A stretch of 64,000 nucleotides of DNA, taken from NCBI GenBank assembly GCA_964247055.1, contig OZ176058.1, forward strand, positions 4,216,001-4,280,000. Reading direction: 5' to 3'. Source of the stretch: Paragordius varius (Eukaryota; Nematomorpha). The position numbers and the translations under genes were made by a program. Under the pieces are notes generated by a model, which ran no database searches, was not told the DNA's origin, and was given only the letters and a program-made list of their open reading frames with translations. Shown piece by piece: positions 30,401-44,600 of this stretch. How positions within the stretch are numbered: position 1 is the first letter of the stretch; every line of letters starts with the position of its first letter.

Positions 30401-32600
30401 TTTCCAACAATCAAAATATGTTTTCTTTTAACTTTTTAGTGTTTCCAACAATCAAACATATATTTTCAACAATCAAATAATTTTCCAACAATAAATATGT
30501 TGCCCAATAGTTTTTCAGTGTTTCCCACAATTAAATAATTTTTTCAACAATCAAATTATGTTGTCTTTTATCTTTTTAGTGTTTCCAACAATCAAACATA
30601 TATTTTCAACAATCAAATAATTTTTACAACAATCAAAATATGTTGCCCAATAGCTTTTTAGTGTTTCTAACAATGAAACATATATTTTCAACAATCATTT
30701 TTCAAACAATCAAAATATGTTGCCCAATAGCTTTTTAGTGTTTCCAACAATCAAACATATATTTTCAACAATCAAATAATTTTTCAAACAATCAAAATAT
30801 GTTCCCCAATAGCTTTTTAGTATTTCCAACAATCAAACATATATTTTCAACAATCAAATAATTTTTCCAACAATCAAATTATGTTGTCTTTTAACTTTTT
30901 AGTGTTTCCAACAATCAATCATATATTTTCAACAAAATAATTTCCAACAAAATATGATGCCCAATAGCTTTTTAGTGTTTCTAATTTCCAACAATCAAAA
31001 TTTGATTTCTTTTAACTTTTTAGTGTTTCCAACAATCAAACATATATTTCAACAATCAAATAATTTTCCCAACAATCTTATTATGTTGTCTTTTAACTTT
31101 TTAGTGTTTCCAACAATCAAACATATATTTTCAAGAATCAAATATTTTTTTCCAACAATCAAAATATGTTCCCCAATAGCTTTTTAGGATTTCCAACAAT
31201 CAAATAATTTTTCCAACAATCAAAATATGTTTTCTTTTAACTTTTTAGTGTTTCCAACAATCAAACATATATTTTCAACAATCAAATAATTTTTCCAACA
31301 ATCAAAATATGTTGCCCAATAGCTTTTTAGTATTTCCAACAATCAAACATATATTTTCAACAATCAAATAATTTTTCCAACAATCAAAATATGTTTTCTT
31401 TTAACTTTTTAGTGTTTCTAACAATCAAACATATATTTTCAACAATCAAATAATTTATTTAACTATCAAAATATGTTGCCCAATAGCTTTTTAGTATTTC
31501 CGACAATCAAATAATTTTTCCAACAATCAAATTATGTTGTCTTTTAACTTTTCAGTGTTTCCAACAATCAATCATATATTTTCAACAATCAAATAATTTC
31601 CAACAAAATAAGATGCCCAATAGCTTTTTAGTGTTTCTAATTTACAACAATCAAAATTTGATTTCTTTTAACTTTTTAGTGTTTCCAACAATCAAACATA
31701 TATTTTCAACAATCAAATAATTTTTCCAACAATCAAATTATGTTGTCTTTTAACTTTTTAGTGTTTCCAACAATCGATCATACATTTTCGACAATCAAAT
31801 AATTTCTCCAACAATCAAAATATGTTGCCCAATAGTTTTTTAGTGTTTCCAACAATTAAATAATTCTTTCAACAATCAAATTATGTTGTCTTTTTACTTT
31901 TTAGTGTTTTCAACAATCAAACATATATTTTCAACAATCAAATAATTTTCCAACAATAAATATGTTGCCCAATAATTTTTTAGTGTTTCCAACAATTAAA
32001 TAATTTTTTCAACAATCAAATTATGTTGTCTTTTAACTTTTTAGTGTTTCCAACAATCAAACATATATTTTCAACAATCAAATAATTTTTCCAACAATCA
32101 AAATATGTTGCCCAATAGCTTTTTAGTATTTCCAACAATCAAACATATATTTTCAACAATCAAATAATTTTTTCAACAATCAAAATATGTTTTCTTTAAA
32201 CTTTTTAGTGTTTCTAACAATTAAACATATATTTTCAACAATCAAATAATTTTTACAACAATCAAAATATGTTGCCCAATAGTTTTTTAGTGTTTCCAAC
32301 AATCAAACATATTTTTTCAACAATCAAATAATTTTTCAAACAATCAAAATATGTTGCCCAATAGCTTTTTAGTATTTCCAACAATCAAACATATATTTTC
32401 AACAATCAAATAATTTTTCCAACAGTCAAAATATGTTGCCCAATAGCTTTTTAGTATTTCCAACAATCAAACATATATTTTCAACAATCAAATAATTTTT
32501 CCAACAATCAATATGTTTTCTTTTAACTTTTTAGTGTTTCCAACAATCAAACATATATTTTCAACAATCAAATAATTTTTTTAACAATCAAAATATGTTG
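18500..32600. repeat. Satellite domain 3, ~6.7-7.1 kb higher-order repeat, two copies
   Basis: The variant CATATTTTTTCAAC (in place of CATATATTTTCAAC) marks equivalent places near 18501, 25236 and 32308, giving offsets of 6735 and 7072 bp. Independent markers agree. A double unit beginning ATGATGCCCAATAGC occurs at 23886 and 30954 (offset 7068), and a CATCAATCAAATAATT variant occurs near 20970 and 27900. The two long copies are near-identical over many consecutive monomers, including rare changes such as CTATTTAGTG. This points to recent amplification of a block of about 85 monomers. Confidence 0.87.
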
Positions 32601-33479
32601 CCCAATAGCTTTTTAGTATTTCCTACAATCAAACATATATTTTCAGCAATCAAATAATTTTTCCAACAATCAAAAATGTTGCCCAATAGCTTTTTAGTAC
32701 TTCCAACAATCAAATAATTTTTCCAACAATCAAATAATTTTTCCAACAATCAAAATATGTTTTCTTTTAACTTTTTAGTGTTTTCAACAATCAAACATAT
32801 ATTTTCAACAATCAAATAATTTTCCAACAATAAATATGTTGCCCAATAATTTTTTAGTGTTTCCAACAATTAAATAATTTTTTCAACAATCAAATTATGT
32901 TGTCTTTTAACTTTTTAGTGTTTCCAACAATCAAACATATATTTTCAACAATCAAATAATTTTTCCAACAATCAAAATATGTTGCCCAATAGCTTTTTAG
33001 TATTTCCAACAATCAAACATATATTTTCAACAATCAAATAATTTTTTCAACAATCAAAATATGTTTTCTTTAAACTTTTTAGTGTTTCTAACAATTAAAC
33101 ATATATTTTCAACAATCAAATAATTTTTACAACAATCAAAATATGTTGCCCAATAGTTTTTTAGTGTTTCCAACAATCAATCATATATTTTCAACAATCA
33201 AATAATTTCTCCAACAATCAAAATATGATGCCCAATAACTTTTTAGTGTTTCCAACAATGAAACATATATTTTCAACAATCAAATAATTTTTCAAACAAT
33301 CAAAATATGTTGCCCAATAGCTTTTTAGTATTTCCAACAATCAAACATATATTTTCAACAATCAAATAATTTTTACAACAATCAAAATATGTTGCCCAAT
33401 AGCTTTTTAGTAATTCCAACAATCAAATAATTTTTCCAACAATCAAAATATGTTTTCTTTTAACTTTTTAGTGTTTCCA

Positions 33480-35560
33480 ACAATCAAACATATATTTTCA
33501 ACAATCAAATAATTTTCCAACAATAAATATGTTACCCAATAGTTTTTCAGTGTTTCCAACAATTAAATAATTTTTTCAACAAATGTTGTCTTTTATCTTT
33601 TTAGTGTTTCCAACAATCAAACATATATTTTCAACAATCAAATAATTTTTCCAACAATCAAAATATGTTGCCCAACAGCTTTTTAGTCTTTCCAACAATC
33701 AAACATATATTTTCAACAATCATTTTTCAAACAATCAAAATATGTTGCCCAATAGCTTTTTAGTATTTCCAACAATCAAATAATTTTTCCAACAATCAAA
33801 ATATGTTTTCTCTTAACTTTTTAGTGTTTCCAACAATCAAACATATATTTTCAACAATCAAATAAATTTTCCAACAATCAAAATATGTTGCCCAATAGCT
33901 TTTTAGTATTTCCAACAATCAAACATATATTTTCAACAATCAAATAATTTTTCCAACAATCAATATGTTTTCTTTTAACTTTTTAGTGTTTCCAACAATC
34001 AAACATACATTTTCAACAATCAAATAATTTTTCAAACAATCAAAATATGTTGCCCAATAGCTTTTTAGTATTTCCAACAATCAAACATATATTTTCAGCA
34101 ATCAAATAATTTTTCCAACAATCAAAAATGTTGCCCAATAGCTTTTTAGTACTTCCAACAATCAAATAATTTTTCCAACAATCAAATAATTTTTCCAACA
34201 ATCAAAATATGTTTTCTTTTAACTTTTTAGTGTTTTCAACAATCAAACATATATTTTCAACAATCAAATAATTTTTTTAACAATCAAAATATGTTGCCCA
34301 ATAGCTTTTTAGTATTTCCAACAATCAAACATATATTTTCAACAATCAAATAATTTTTCCAACAATCAAAATATGTTGTCTTTTAACTATTTAGTGTTTT
34401 CAAAAATCTAACATATATTTTCAACAATCAAATAATTTTAACAATCAAAATATGTTTTCTTTTAACTTTTTAGTGTTTCCAACAATCAATCATATATTTT
34501 TAACAATCAAATAATTATTTTAACAATTAAAATATGTTGACCAATAGCTTTTTAGTATTTCCAACAATCAAATAATTTTTCCAACAATCAAAATATGTTT
34601 TCTTTTAACTTTTTAGTGTTTCCAACAATCAAACATATATTTTCAACAATCAAATAATTTTCCAACAATAAATATGTTGCCCAATAGTTTTTTACTGTTT
34701 CCAACAAATAAATAATTTTTTCAACAATCAAATTATGTTGTCTTTTAACTTTTTAGTGTTTCCAACAATCAAACATATATTTTCAACAATCAAATAATTT
34801 TTCCAACAATCAAATATGTTGCCCAATAGCTTTTTAGTAATTCCAACAATCAAACATATATTTTCAACAATCAAATAATTTTTCCAACAATCAAAATATG
34901 TTGCCCAATAGCTTTTTAGTACTTCCAACAATCAAATAATTTTTCCAACAATCAAAATATGTTTTCTTTTAACTTTTTAGTGTTTCCAACAATCAAACAT
35001 ATATTTTCAACAAATAAATAATTTTTTTAACAATCAAAATATGTTGCCCAATAGCTTTTTAGTATTTCCAACAATCAAATAATTTTTCCAACAATCAAAA
35101 TATGTTTTCTTTTAACTTTTTAGTGTTTCCAACAATCAAACATATATTTTCAACAATCAAATAAATTTTCCAACAATCAAAATATGTTGCCCAATAGCTT
35201 TTTAGTATTTCCAACAATCAAACATATATTTTCAACAATCAAATAATTTTTCCAACAATCAAAATATGTTTTCATTTAACTTTTTAGTGTTTCCAACAAT
35301 CAAACATATATTTTCAACAATCAAATAATTTTTACAACAATCAAAATATGTTGCCCAATAGCTTTTTAGTAATTCCAACAATCAAATAATTTTTCCAACA
35401 ATCAAAATATGTTTTCTTTTAACTTTTTAGTGTTTCCAACAATCAAACATATATTTTCAACAATCAAATAATTTTCCAACAATAAATATGTTACCCAATA
35501 GTTTTTCAGTGTTTCCAACAATTAAATAATTTTTTCAACAATCAAATTATGTTGTCTTTT
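33480..35560. repeat. Satellite domain 4, ~1.96-kb duplicated block
   Basis: The rare variant ATGTTACCCAATAG (in place of ATGTTGCCCAATAG) appears near 33531 and 35490, an offset of 1959 bp, in the same order of surrounding monomer types. The segment is a patchwork of blocks also seen in domain 3. Confidence 0.7.
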
Positions 35561-36429
35561 ATCTTTTTAGTGTTTCCAACAATCAAACATATATTTTCAA
35601 CAATCAAATAATTTTTCCAACAATCAAAATATGTTGCCCAACAGCTTTTTAGTCTTTCCAACAATCAAACATATATTTTCAACAATCATTTTTCAAACAA
35701 TCAAAATATGTTGCCCAATAGCTTTTTAGTATTTCCAACAATCAAATAATTTTTCCAACAATCAAAATATGTTTTCTTTTAACTTTTTAGTGTTTCCAAC
35801 AATCAAACATATATTTTCAACAATCAAATAAATTTTCCAACAATCAAAATATGTTGCCCAATAGCTTTTTAGTATTTCCAACAATCAAACATATATTTTC
35901 AACAATCAAATAATTTTTCCAACAATCAAAATATGTTTTCATTTAACTTTTTAGTGTTTCCAAATCAAACATATATTTTCAACAATCAAATAATTTTTTT
36001 AACAATTAAAATATGTTGACCAATAGCTTTTTAGTATTTCCAACAATCAAATAATTTTTCCAACAATCAAAATATGTTTTCTTTTAACTTTTTAGTGTTT
36101 CCAACAATCAAACATATATTTTCAACAATCAAATAATTTTCCAACAATAAATATGTTGCCCAATAGTTTTTCAGTGTTTCCAACAATTAAATAATTTTTT
36201 CAACAATCAAATTATGTTGTCTTTTATCTTTTTAGTGTTTCCAACAATCAAACATATATTTTCAACAATCAAATAATTTTTACAACAATCAAAATATGTT
36301 GCCCAATAGCTTTTTAGTGTTTCTAACAATGAAAAATATATTTTCAACAATCATTTTTCAAACAATCAAAATATGTTGCCCAATAGCTTTTTAGTGTTTC
36401 CAACAATCAAACATATATTTTCAACAATC

Positions 36430-39400
36430 AAATTATGTTGTCTTTTATCTTTTTAGTGTTTCCAACAATCAAACATATATTTTCAACAATCAAATAATTT
36501 TTCCAACAATCAAAATATGTTGCCCAACAGCTTTTTAGTCTTTCCAACAATCAAACATATATTTTCAACAATCAAATAATTTTTCCAACAATCAAAATAT
36601 GTTTTCTTTTAATTTTTTAGTGTTTCCAACAATCAAACATATATTTTCAACAATCAAATAATTTTTACAACAATCAAAATATGTTGCCCAATAGCTTTTT
36701 AGTAATTCCAACAATCAAATAATTTTTCCAACAATCAAAATATGTTGTCTTATAACTTATAGTGTTTCCAACAATCAATCATATATTTTCAACAATCAAA
36801 TAATTTCCAACAAAATATGATGCCCAATAGCTTTTTAGTGTTTCTAATTTCCAACAATCAAAATTTGATTTCTTTTAACTTTTTAGTGTTTCCAACAATC
36901 AAACATATATTTTCAACAATCAAATAATTTTTCCAACAATCAAAATATGTTTTCTTTTAACTTTTTAGTGTTTCCAACAATCAAACATATATTTTCAACA
37001 ATCAAATAATTTTTTTAACAATCAAAATATGTTGCCCAATAGCTTTTTAGTATTTCCAACAATCAAATAATTTTTCCAACAATCAAAATATGTTTTCTTT
37101 TAACTTTTTAGTGTTTCCAACAATCAAACATATATTTTCAACAATCAAATAATTTTTTCAACAATCAAAATATGTTGCCCAATAGCTTTTTAGTATTTCC
37201 AACAATCAAACATATATTTTCAACAATCAAATAATTTTTCCAACAATCAAAATATGTTTTCTTTTAACTTTTTAGTGTTTTCAACAATCAAACATATATT
37301 TTCAACAATCAAATAATTTTTTCAACAATCAAAATATGTTGCCCAATAGCTTTTTAGTATTTCCAACAATCAAACATATATTTTCAACAATCAAATAATT
37401 TTTCCAACAATCAAAATATGTTGTCTTTTAACTATTTAGTGTTTCCAACAATCAAACATATATTTTCAACAATCAAATAATTTTAACAATCAAAATATGT
37501 TTTCTTTATACTTTTTACATGTTTTCAACAATCAATCATATATTTTTAACAATCAAATAATTTTTTTAACAGTTAAAATATGTTGACCAATAGCTTTTTA
37601 GTATTTCCAACAATCAAATAATTTTTCCAACAATCAAAATATGTTTTCTTTTAACTTTTTAGTGTTTCCAACAATCAAACATATATTTTCAACAATCAAA
37701 TAATTTTCCAACAATAAATATGTTGCCCAATAGTTTTTCAGTGTTTCCAACAATTAAATAATTTTTTCAACAATCAAATTATGTTGTCTTTTATCTTTTT
37801 AGTGTTTCCAACAATCAAACATATATTTTCAACAATCAAATAATTTTTACAACAATCAAAATATGTTGCCCAATAGCTTTTTAGTGTTTCTAACAATGAA
37901 AAATATATTTTCAACAATCATTTTTCAAACAATCAAAATATGTTGCCCAATAGCTTTTTAGTGTTTCCAACAATCAAACATATATTTTCAACAATCAAAT
38001 AATTTTTCCAACAATCAAATTATGTTGTCTTTTAACTTTTTAGTGTTTCCAACAATCAATCATATATTTCCAACAAAATATGATGCCCAATAGCTTTTTA
38101 GTGTTTCTAATTTCCAACAGTGTTTCCAACAATCAAACATATATTTTCAACAATCAAATAATTTTCCCAACAATCTTATTATGTTGTCTTTTAACTTTTT
38201 AGTGTTTCCAACAATCAAACATATATTTTCAAGAATCAAATAATTTTTCCAACAATCAAAATATGTTCCCCAATAGCTTTTTAGTATTTCCAACAATCAA
38301 ACATATATTTTCAATAATCAAATAATTTTTCCAACAATCAAATTATGTTGTCTTTTAACTTTTTAGTGTTTCCAACAATCAATCATATATTTTCAACAAT
38401 CAAATAATTTCCAACAAAATATGATGCCCAATAGCTTTTTAGTGTTTCTAATTTCCAACAATCAAAATTTGATTTTCTTTTAACTTTTTAGTGTTTCCAA
38501 CAATCAAACATATATTTTCAACAATCAAATAATTTTCCCAACAATCTTATTATGTTGTCTTTTAACTTTTTAGTGTTTCCAACAATCAAACATATATTTT
38601 CAAGAATCAAATAATTTTTCCAACAATCAAAATATGTTTCCCAATAGCTTTTTAGTATTTCCAACAATTAAACATATATTTTCAATAATCAAATAATTTC
38701 CAACAATCAAATTATGTTGTCTTTTAACTTTTTAGTGTTTCCAACAATCAATCATATATTTTCAACAATCAAATAATTTCCAACAAAATATGATGCCCAA
38801 TAGCTTTTTAGTGTTTCTAATTTCCAACAATCAAAATTTGATTTCTATTAACTTTTTAGTGTTTCCAACAATCAAACATATATTTTCAACAATCAAATAA
38901 TTTTTCCAACAATCAAAATATGTTTTCTTTTAACTTTTTAGTGTTTCCAACAATCAAACATATATTTTCAGCAATCAAATAATTTTTTTAACAATCAAAA
39001 TATGTTGCCCTATAGCTTTTTAGTATTTCCAACAATCAAATAATTTTTCCAACAATCAAAATATGTTTTCTTTTTACTTTTTAGTGTTTCCAACAATCAA
39101 ACATATATTTCCAACATTCAAATAATTTTTCCAACAATCAAAATATGTTTTCTTTTAACTTTTTAGTGTTTCTAACAATCAAACATATATTTTCAGCAAT
39201 CAAATAATTTTCCAACAATAAATATGTTGCCCAATAGTTTTTTACTGTTTCCAACAATTAAATAATTTTTTCAACAATCAAATTATGTTGTCTTTTAACT
39301 TTTTAGTGTTTCCAACAATCAAACATATATTTTCAACAATCAAATAATTTTTCCAACAATCAAATATGTTGCCCAATATTTCCAACAATCAAACATATAT

Positions 39401-41610
39401 TTTCAACAATCAAATAATTTTTCCAACAATCAAAATATGTTTTCTAATAACTTTTTAGTGTTTCCAACAATCAAACATATATTTTCAACAATCAAATTAT
39501 GTTGTCTTTTATCTTTTTAGTGTTTCCAACAATCAAACATATATTTTCAACAATCAAATAATTTTTCCAACAATCAAAATATGTTTTCTAATAACTTTTT
39601 AGTGTTTCCAACAATCAAACATATATTTTCAACAATCAAATTATGTTGTCTTTTATCTTTTTAGTGTTTCCAACAATCAAACATATATTTTCAACAATCA
39701 AATAATTTTTCCAACAGTCAAAATATGTTGCCCAACAGCTTTTTAGTCTTTCCAACAATCAAACATATATTTTCAACAATCAAATAATTTTTCCAACAAT
39801 CAAAATATGTTTTCTTTTAATTTTTTAGTGTTTCCAACAATCAAACATATATTTTCAACAATCAAATAATTTTTACAACAATCAAAATATGTTGCCCAAT
39901 AGCTTTTTAGTAATTCCAACAATCAAATAATTTTTCCAACAATCAAAATATGTTGTCTTATAACTTATAGTGTTTCCAACAATCAATCATATATTTTCAA
40001 CAATCAAATAATTTCCAACAAAATATGATGCCCAATAGCTTTTTAGTGTTTCTAATTTCCAACAATCAAAATTTGATTTCTTTTAACTTTTTAGTGTTTC
40101 CAACAATCAAACATATATTTTCAACAATCAAATAATTTTTCCAACAATCAAAATATGTTTTCTTTTAACTTTTTAGTGTTTCCAACAATCAAACATATAT
40201 TTTCAACAATCAAATAATTTTTTTAACAATCAAAATATGTTGCCCAATAGCTTTTTAGTATTTCCAACAATCAAATAATTTTTCCAACAATCAAAATATG
40301 TTTTCTTTTAACTTTTTAGTGTTTCCAACAATCAAACATATATTTTCAACAATCAAATAATTTTTTCAACAATCAAAATATGTTGCCCAATAGCTTTTTA
40401 GTATTTCCAACAATCAAACATATATTTTCAACAATCAAATAATTTTTCCAACAATCAAAATATGTTTTCTTTTAACTTTTTAGTGTTTTCAACAATCAAA
40501 CATATATTTTCAACAATCAAATAATTTTTTCAACAATCAAAATATGTTGCCCAATAGCTTTTTAGTATTTCCAACAATCAAACATATATTTTCAACAATC
40601 AAATAATTTTTCCAACAATCAAAATATGTTGTCTTTTAACTATTTAGTGTTTCCAACAATCAAACATATATTTTCAACAATCAAATAATTTTAACAATCA
40701 AAATATGTTTTCTTTATACTTTTTACATGTTTTCAACAATCAATCATATATTTTTAACAATCAAATAATTTTTTTAACAATTAAAATATGTTGACCAATA
40801 GCTTTTTAGTATTTCCAACAATCAAATAATTTTTCCAACAATCAAAATATGTTTTCTTTTAACTTTTTAGTGTTTCCAACAATCAAACATATATTTTCAA
40901 CAATCAAATAATTTTCCAACAATAAATATGTTGCCCAATAGTTTTTCAGTGTTTCCAACAATTAAATAATTTTTTCAACAATCAAATTATGTTGTCTTTT
41001 ATCTTTTTAGTGTTTCCAACAATCAAACATATATTTTCAACAATCAAATAATTTTTACAACAATCAAAATATGTTGCCCAATAGCTTTTTAGTGTTTCTA
41101 ACAATGAAAAATATATTTTCAACAATCATTTTTCAAACAATCAAAATAGTTGCCCAATAGCTTTTTAGTGTTTCCAACAATCAAACATATATTTTCAACA
41201 ATCAAATAATTTTTCCAACAATCAAATTATGTTGTCTTTTAACTTTTTAGTGTTTCCAACAATCAATCATATATTTCCAACAAAATATGATGCCCAATAG
41301 CTTTTTAGTGTTTCTAATTTCCAACAGTGTTTCCAACAATCAAACATATATTTTCAACAATCAAATAATTTTCCCAACAATCTTATTATGTTGTCTTTTA
41401 ACTTTTTAGTGTTTCCAACAATCAAACATATATTTTCAAGAATCAAATAATTTTTCCAACAATCAAAATATGTTCCCCAATAGCTTTTTAGTATTTCCAA
41501 CAATCAAACATATATTTTCAATAATCAAATAATTTTTCCAACAATCAAATTATGTTGTCTTTTAACTTTTTAGTGTTTCCAACAATCAATCATATATTTT
41601 CAACAATCAA
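36430..41610. repeat. Satellite domain 5, 3208-bp higher-order repeat, ~1.6 copies
   Basis: Three independent rare variants sit 3207-3208 bp apart: TATAACTTATAG near 36751 and 39959, CTTTTTACATG near 37511 and 40719, and TTTCCAACAGTG near 38111 and 41318. The single-base difference in the last offset matches one lost base near 41146. Homology starts near 36430/39640 and stops near 38410/41615, so the second copy is partial. The near-constant spacing suggests this is the youngest amplification in the array. Confidence 0.9.
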
Positions 41611-44600
41611 ATAATTTTTCAAACAATCAAAATATGTTCCTCAATAGCTTTTTAGTATTTCCAACAATCAAACATATATTTTCAACAATCAAATAATTTT
41701 TTCAACAATCAAAATATGTTTTCTTTTAACTTAGTGTTTCCAACAATCAAACATATATTTTCAACAATCAAATAATTTTTCCAACAATCAAAATATGATG
41801 CCCAATAGCTTTTTAGTGTTTCCAACAATCAAACATATATTTGCACAATCAAATAATTTTTACAACAATCAAAATATGTTTTCTTTTAACTTTTTAGTGT
41901 TTCCAACAATCAAACATATATATTCAACAATCAAATAATTTTTCCAACAATCAAATTATGTTGCCCAATAGCTTTTTATTGTTTCCAACAATCAAACATA
42001 TATTTTCAACAATCAATGATTTTTCAAACAATCAAAATATGTTGCCCAATAGCTTTTTAGTATTTCCAACAATCAAACATATATTTTTAACAATCAAATA
42101 ATTTTTCCAACAATCAAATTATGTTGTCTTTTAACTTTTTAGTATTTCCAACAATCAAACATATATTTTCAACAATCAAATAATTTTTCCAACAATCAAA
42201 ATATGATGCCCAATAGCTTTTTAGTGTTTCCAACAATCAAACATATATTTGCACAATCAAATAATTTTTCAAAATATCAAAATATGTTACCCAACAGCTT
42301 TTTAGTGTTACTAACAATTAAACATATATTTCCAAAAATCATAATATGTTGCCCAATAGCTTTTTAGTATTTCCAACAATCAAACATATATTTGCACAAT
42401 CAAATATTTTCCAACAATTAAATTATGTTTTTTAACTTTTTAGTGTTTCCAACAATCAAACATATATTTTCAACAATCAAATAATTTTTCCAACAATCAA
42501 AATATGTTGCCCAATAGCTTTTTATTGTTTCCAACAATCAAACATATATTTTCAACAATCAAATAATTTTTCAAACAATCAAAATATGTTGCCCAATAGC
42601 TTTTTAGTATTTCCAACAATCAAACATATATTTTCAACAATCAAATAATTTTTGCAACAATCAAATTATGTTGTCTTTTAACTTTTTAGTGTTTCCAACA
42701 ATCAAACATATATTTTCAACAATCAAATAATTTTTCAAAATAACAAAATATGTTGCCCAATAGCATTTAGTATTTCCAACAATCAAACATATATTTTCAA
42801 CAATCAAATAATTTTTTCAACAATCAAAATATGTTTTCTTTTAACTTAGTGTTTCCAACAATCAAACATATATTTTCAACAATCAAATAATTTTTCCAAC
42901 AATCAAAATATGATGCCCAATAGCTTTTTAGTGTTTCCAACAATCAAACATATATTTGCACAATCAAATAATTTTTACAACAATCAAAATATGTTTTCTT
43001 TTAACTTTTTAGTGTTTCCAACAATCAAACATATATTTTCAACAATCAAATAATTTTTCCAACAATCAAATTATGTTGCCCAATAGCTTTTTATTGTTTC
43101 CAACAATCAAACATATATTTTCAACAATCAAATAATTTTTCAAACACTCAAAATATGTTGCCCAATAGCTTTTTTGCGTTTCCAACAATCAAACATATAT
43201 TTTCAACAATCAAATAATTTTTCAAAATAACAAAATATGTTGCCCGATAGCTTTTTTGTGTTTCCAATAATCAAACATATATTTTCAACAAAAAATAATT
43301 TTGACAACAATCAAAATATGAGTCTTTTATTTTAGTGTTTTCCAACAATCAAAAATATATTTTCAACAATAAATAATTTTTTAAACAATCCAAATATGTT
43401 GCCCAACAGCTTTTTAGTATTTCCAACAATCAAACATATATTTTCAACAATCAAATAATTTTTCCAACAATCAAAATATGTTTCCCAATAGCTTTTTAGT
43501 ATTTCCAACAATCAAACATATATTTTCAACAATCAAATAATTTTTCCAACAATCAAAATATGTTGTCTTTTAACTATTTAGTGTTTCCAACAATCAAACA
43601 TATATTTTCAACAATCAAATAATTTTAACAATCAAAATATGTTTTCTTTTAACTTTTTAGTGTGTCCAACAATCAATCATATATTTTTAACAATCAAAAA
43701 AATTTTTTAACAATCAAAATATGTTGACCAATAGCTTTTTAGTATTTCCAACAATCAAATAATTTTTCCAACAATCAAAATATGTTTTCTTTTAACTTTT
43801 TAGTGTTTCAAACAATCAAACATATATTTTCAACAATCAAATAATTTTCCAACAATAAATATGTTGCCCAATAGTTTTTCAGTGTTTCCAACAATTAAAT
43901 TATTTTTTCAACAATCAAATTTGTTGTCTTCTATCTTTTTAGTGTTTCCAACAATCAAACATATATTTTCAACAATCAAATAATTTTTCCAACAATCAAA
44001 ATATGTTGCCTAATAGCTTTTTAGTATTTTCAACAATCAAACATATATTTTCAACAATCAAATAATTTTTTTAACAATCAAAATATGTTTTCTTTTAACT
44101 TTTTAGTGTTTCCAACAATGAAACATATATTTTCAACAATCAAATAATTTTTTAAACAATCAAAATATGTTTTCTTTTAACTTTTTAGTGTTTCCAACAA
44201 TCAAACATATATTTTCAACAATCAAATAATTTTTCCAACAATCAAAATATGTTGCCCAATAACTTTTTAGTATTTCCAACAATCAAACATATATTTTCAA
44301 CAATCAAATAATTTTTTAAACAATCAAAATATGTTGTCTTTTAACTATTTAGTGTTTCCAACAATCAAACATATATTTTCAACAATCAAATAATTTTAAC
44401 AATCAAAATATGTTTTCTTTTAACTTTTTAGTGTTTCCAACAATCAATCATATATTTTTAACAATCAAAAAAATTTTTTAACAATCAAAATATGTTGACC
44501 AATAGCTTTTTAGTATTTCCAACAATCAAATAATTTTTCCAACAATCAAAATATGTTTTCTTTTAACTTTTTAGTGTTTCCAACAATCTAACATATATTT

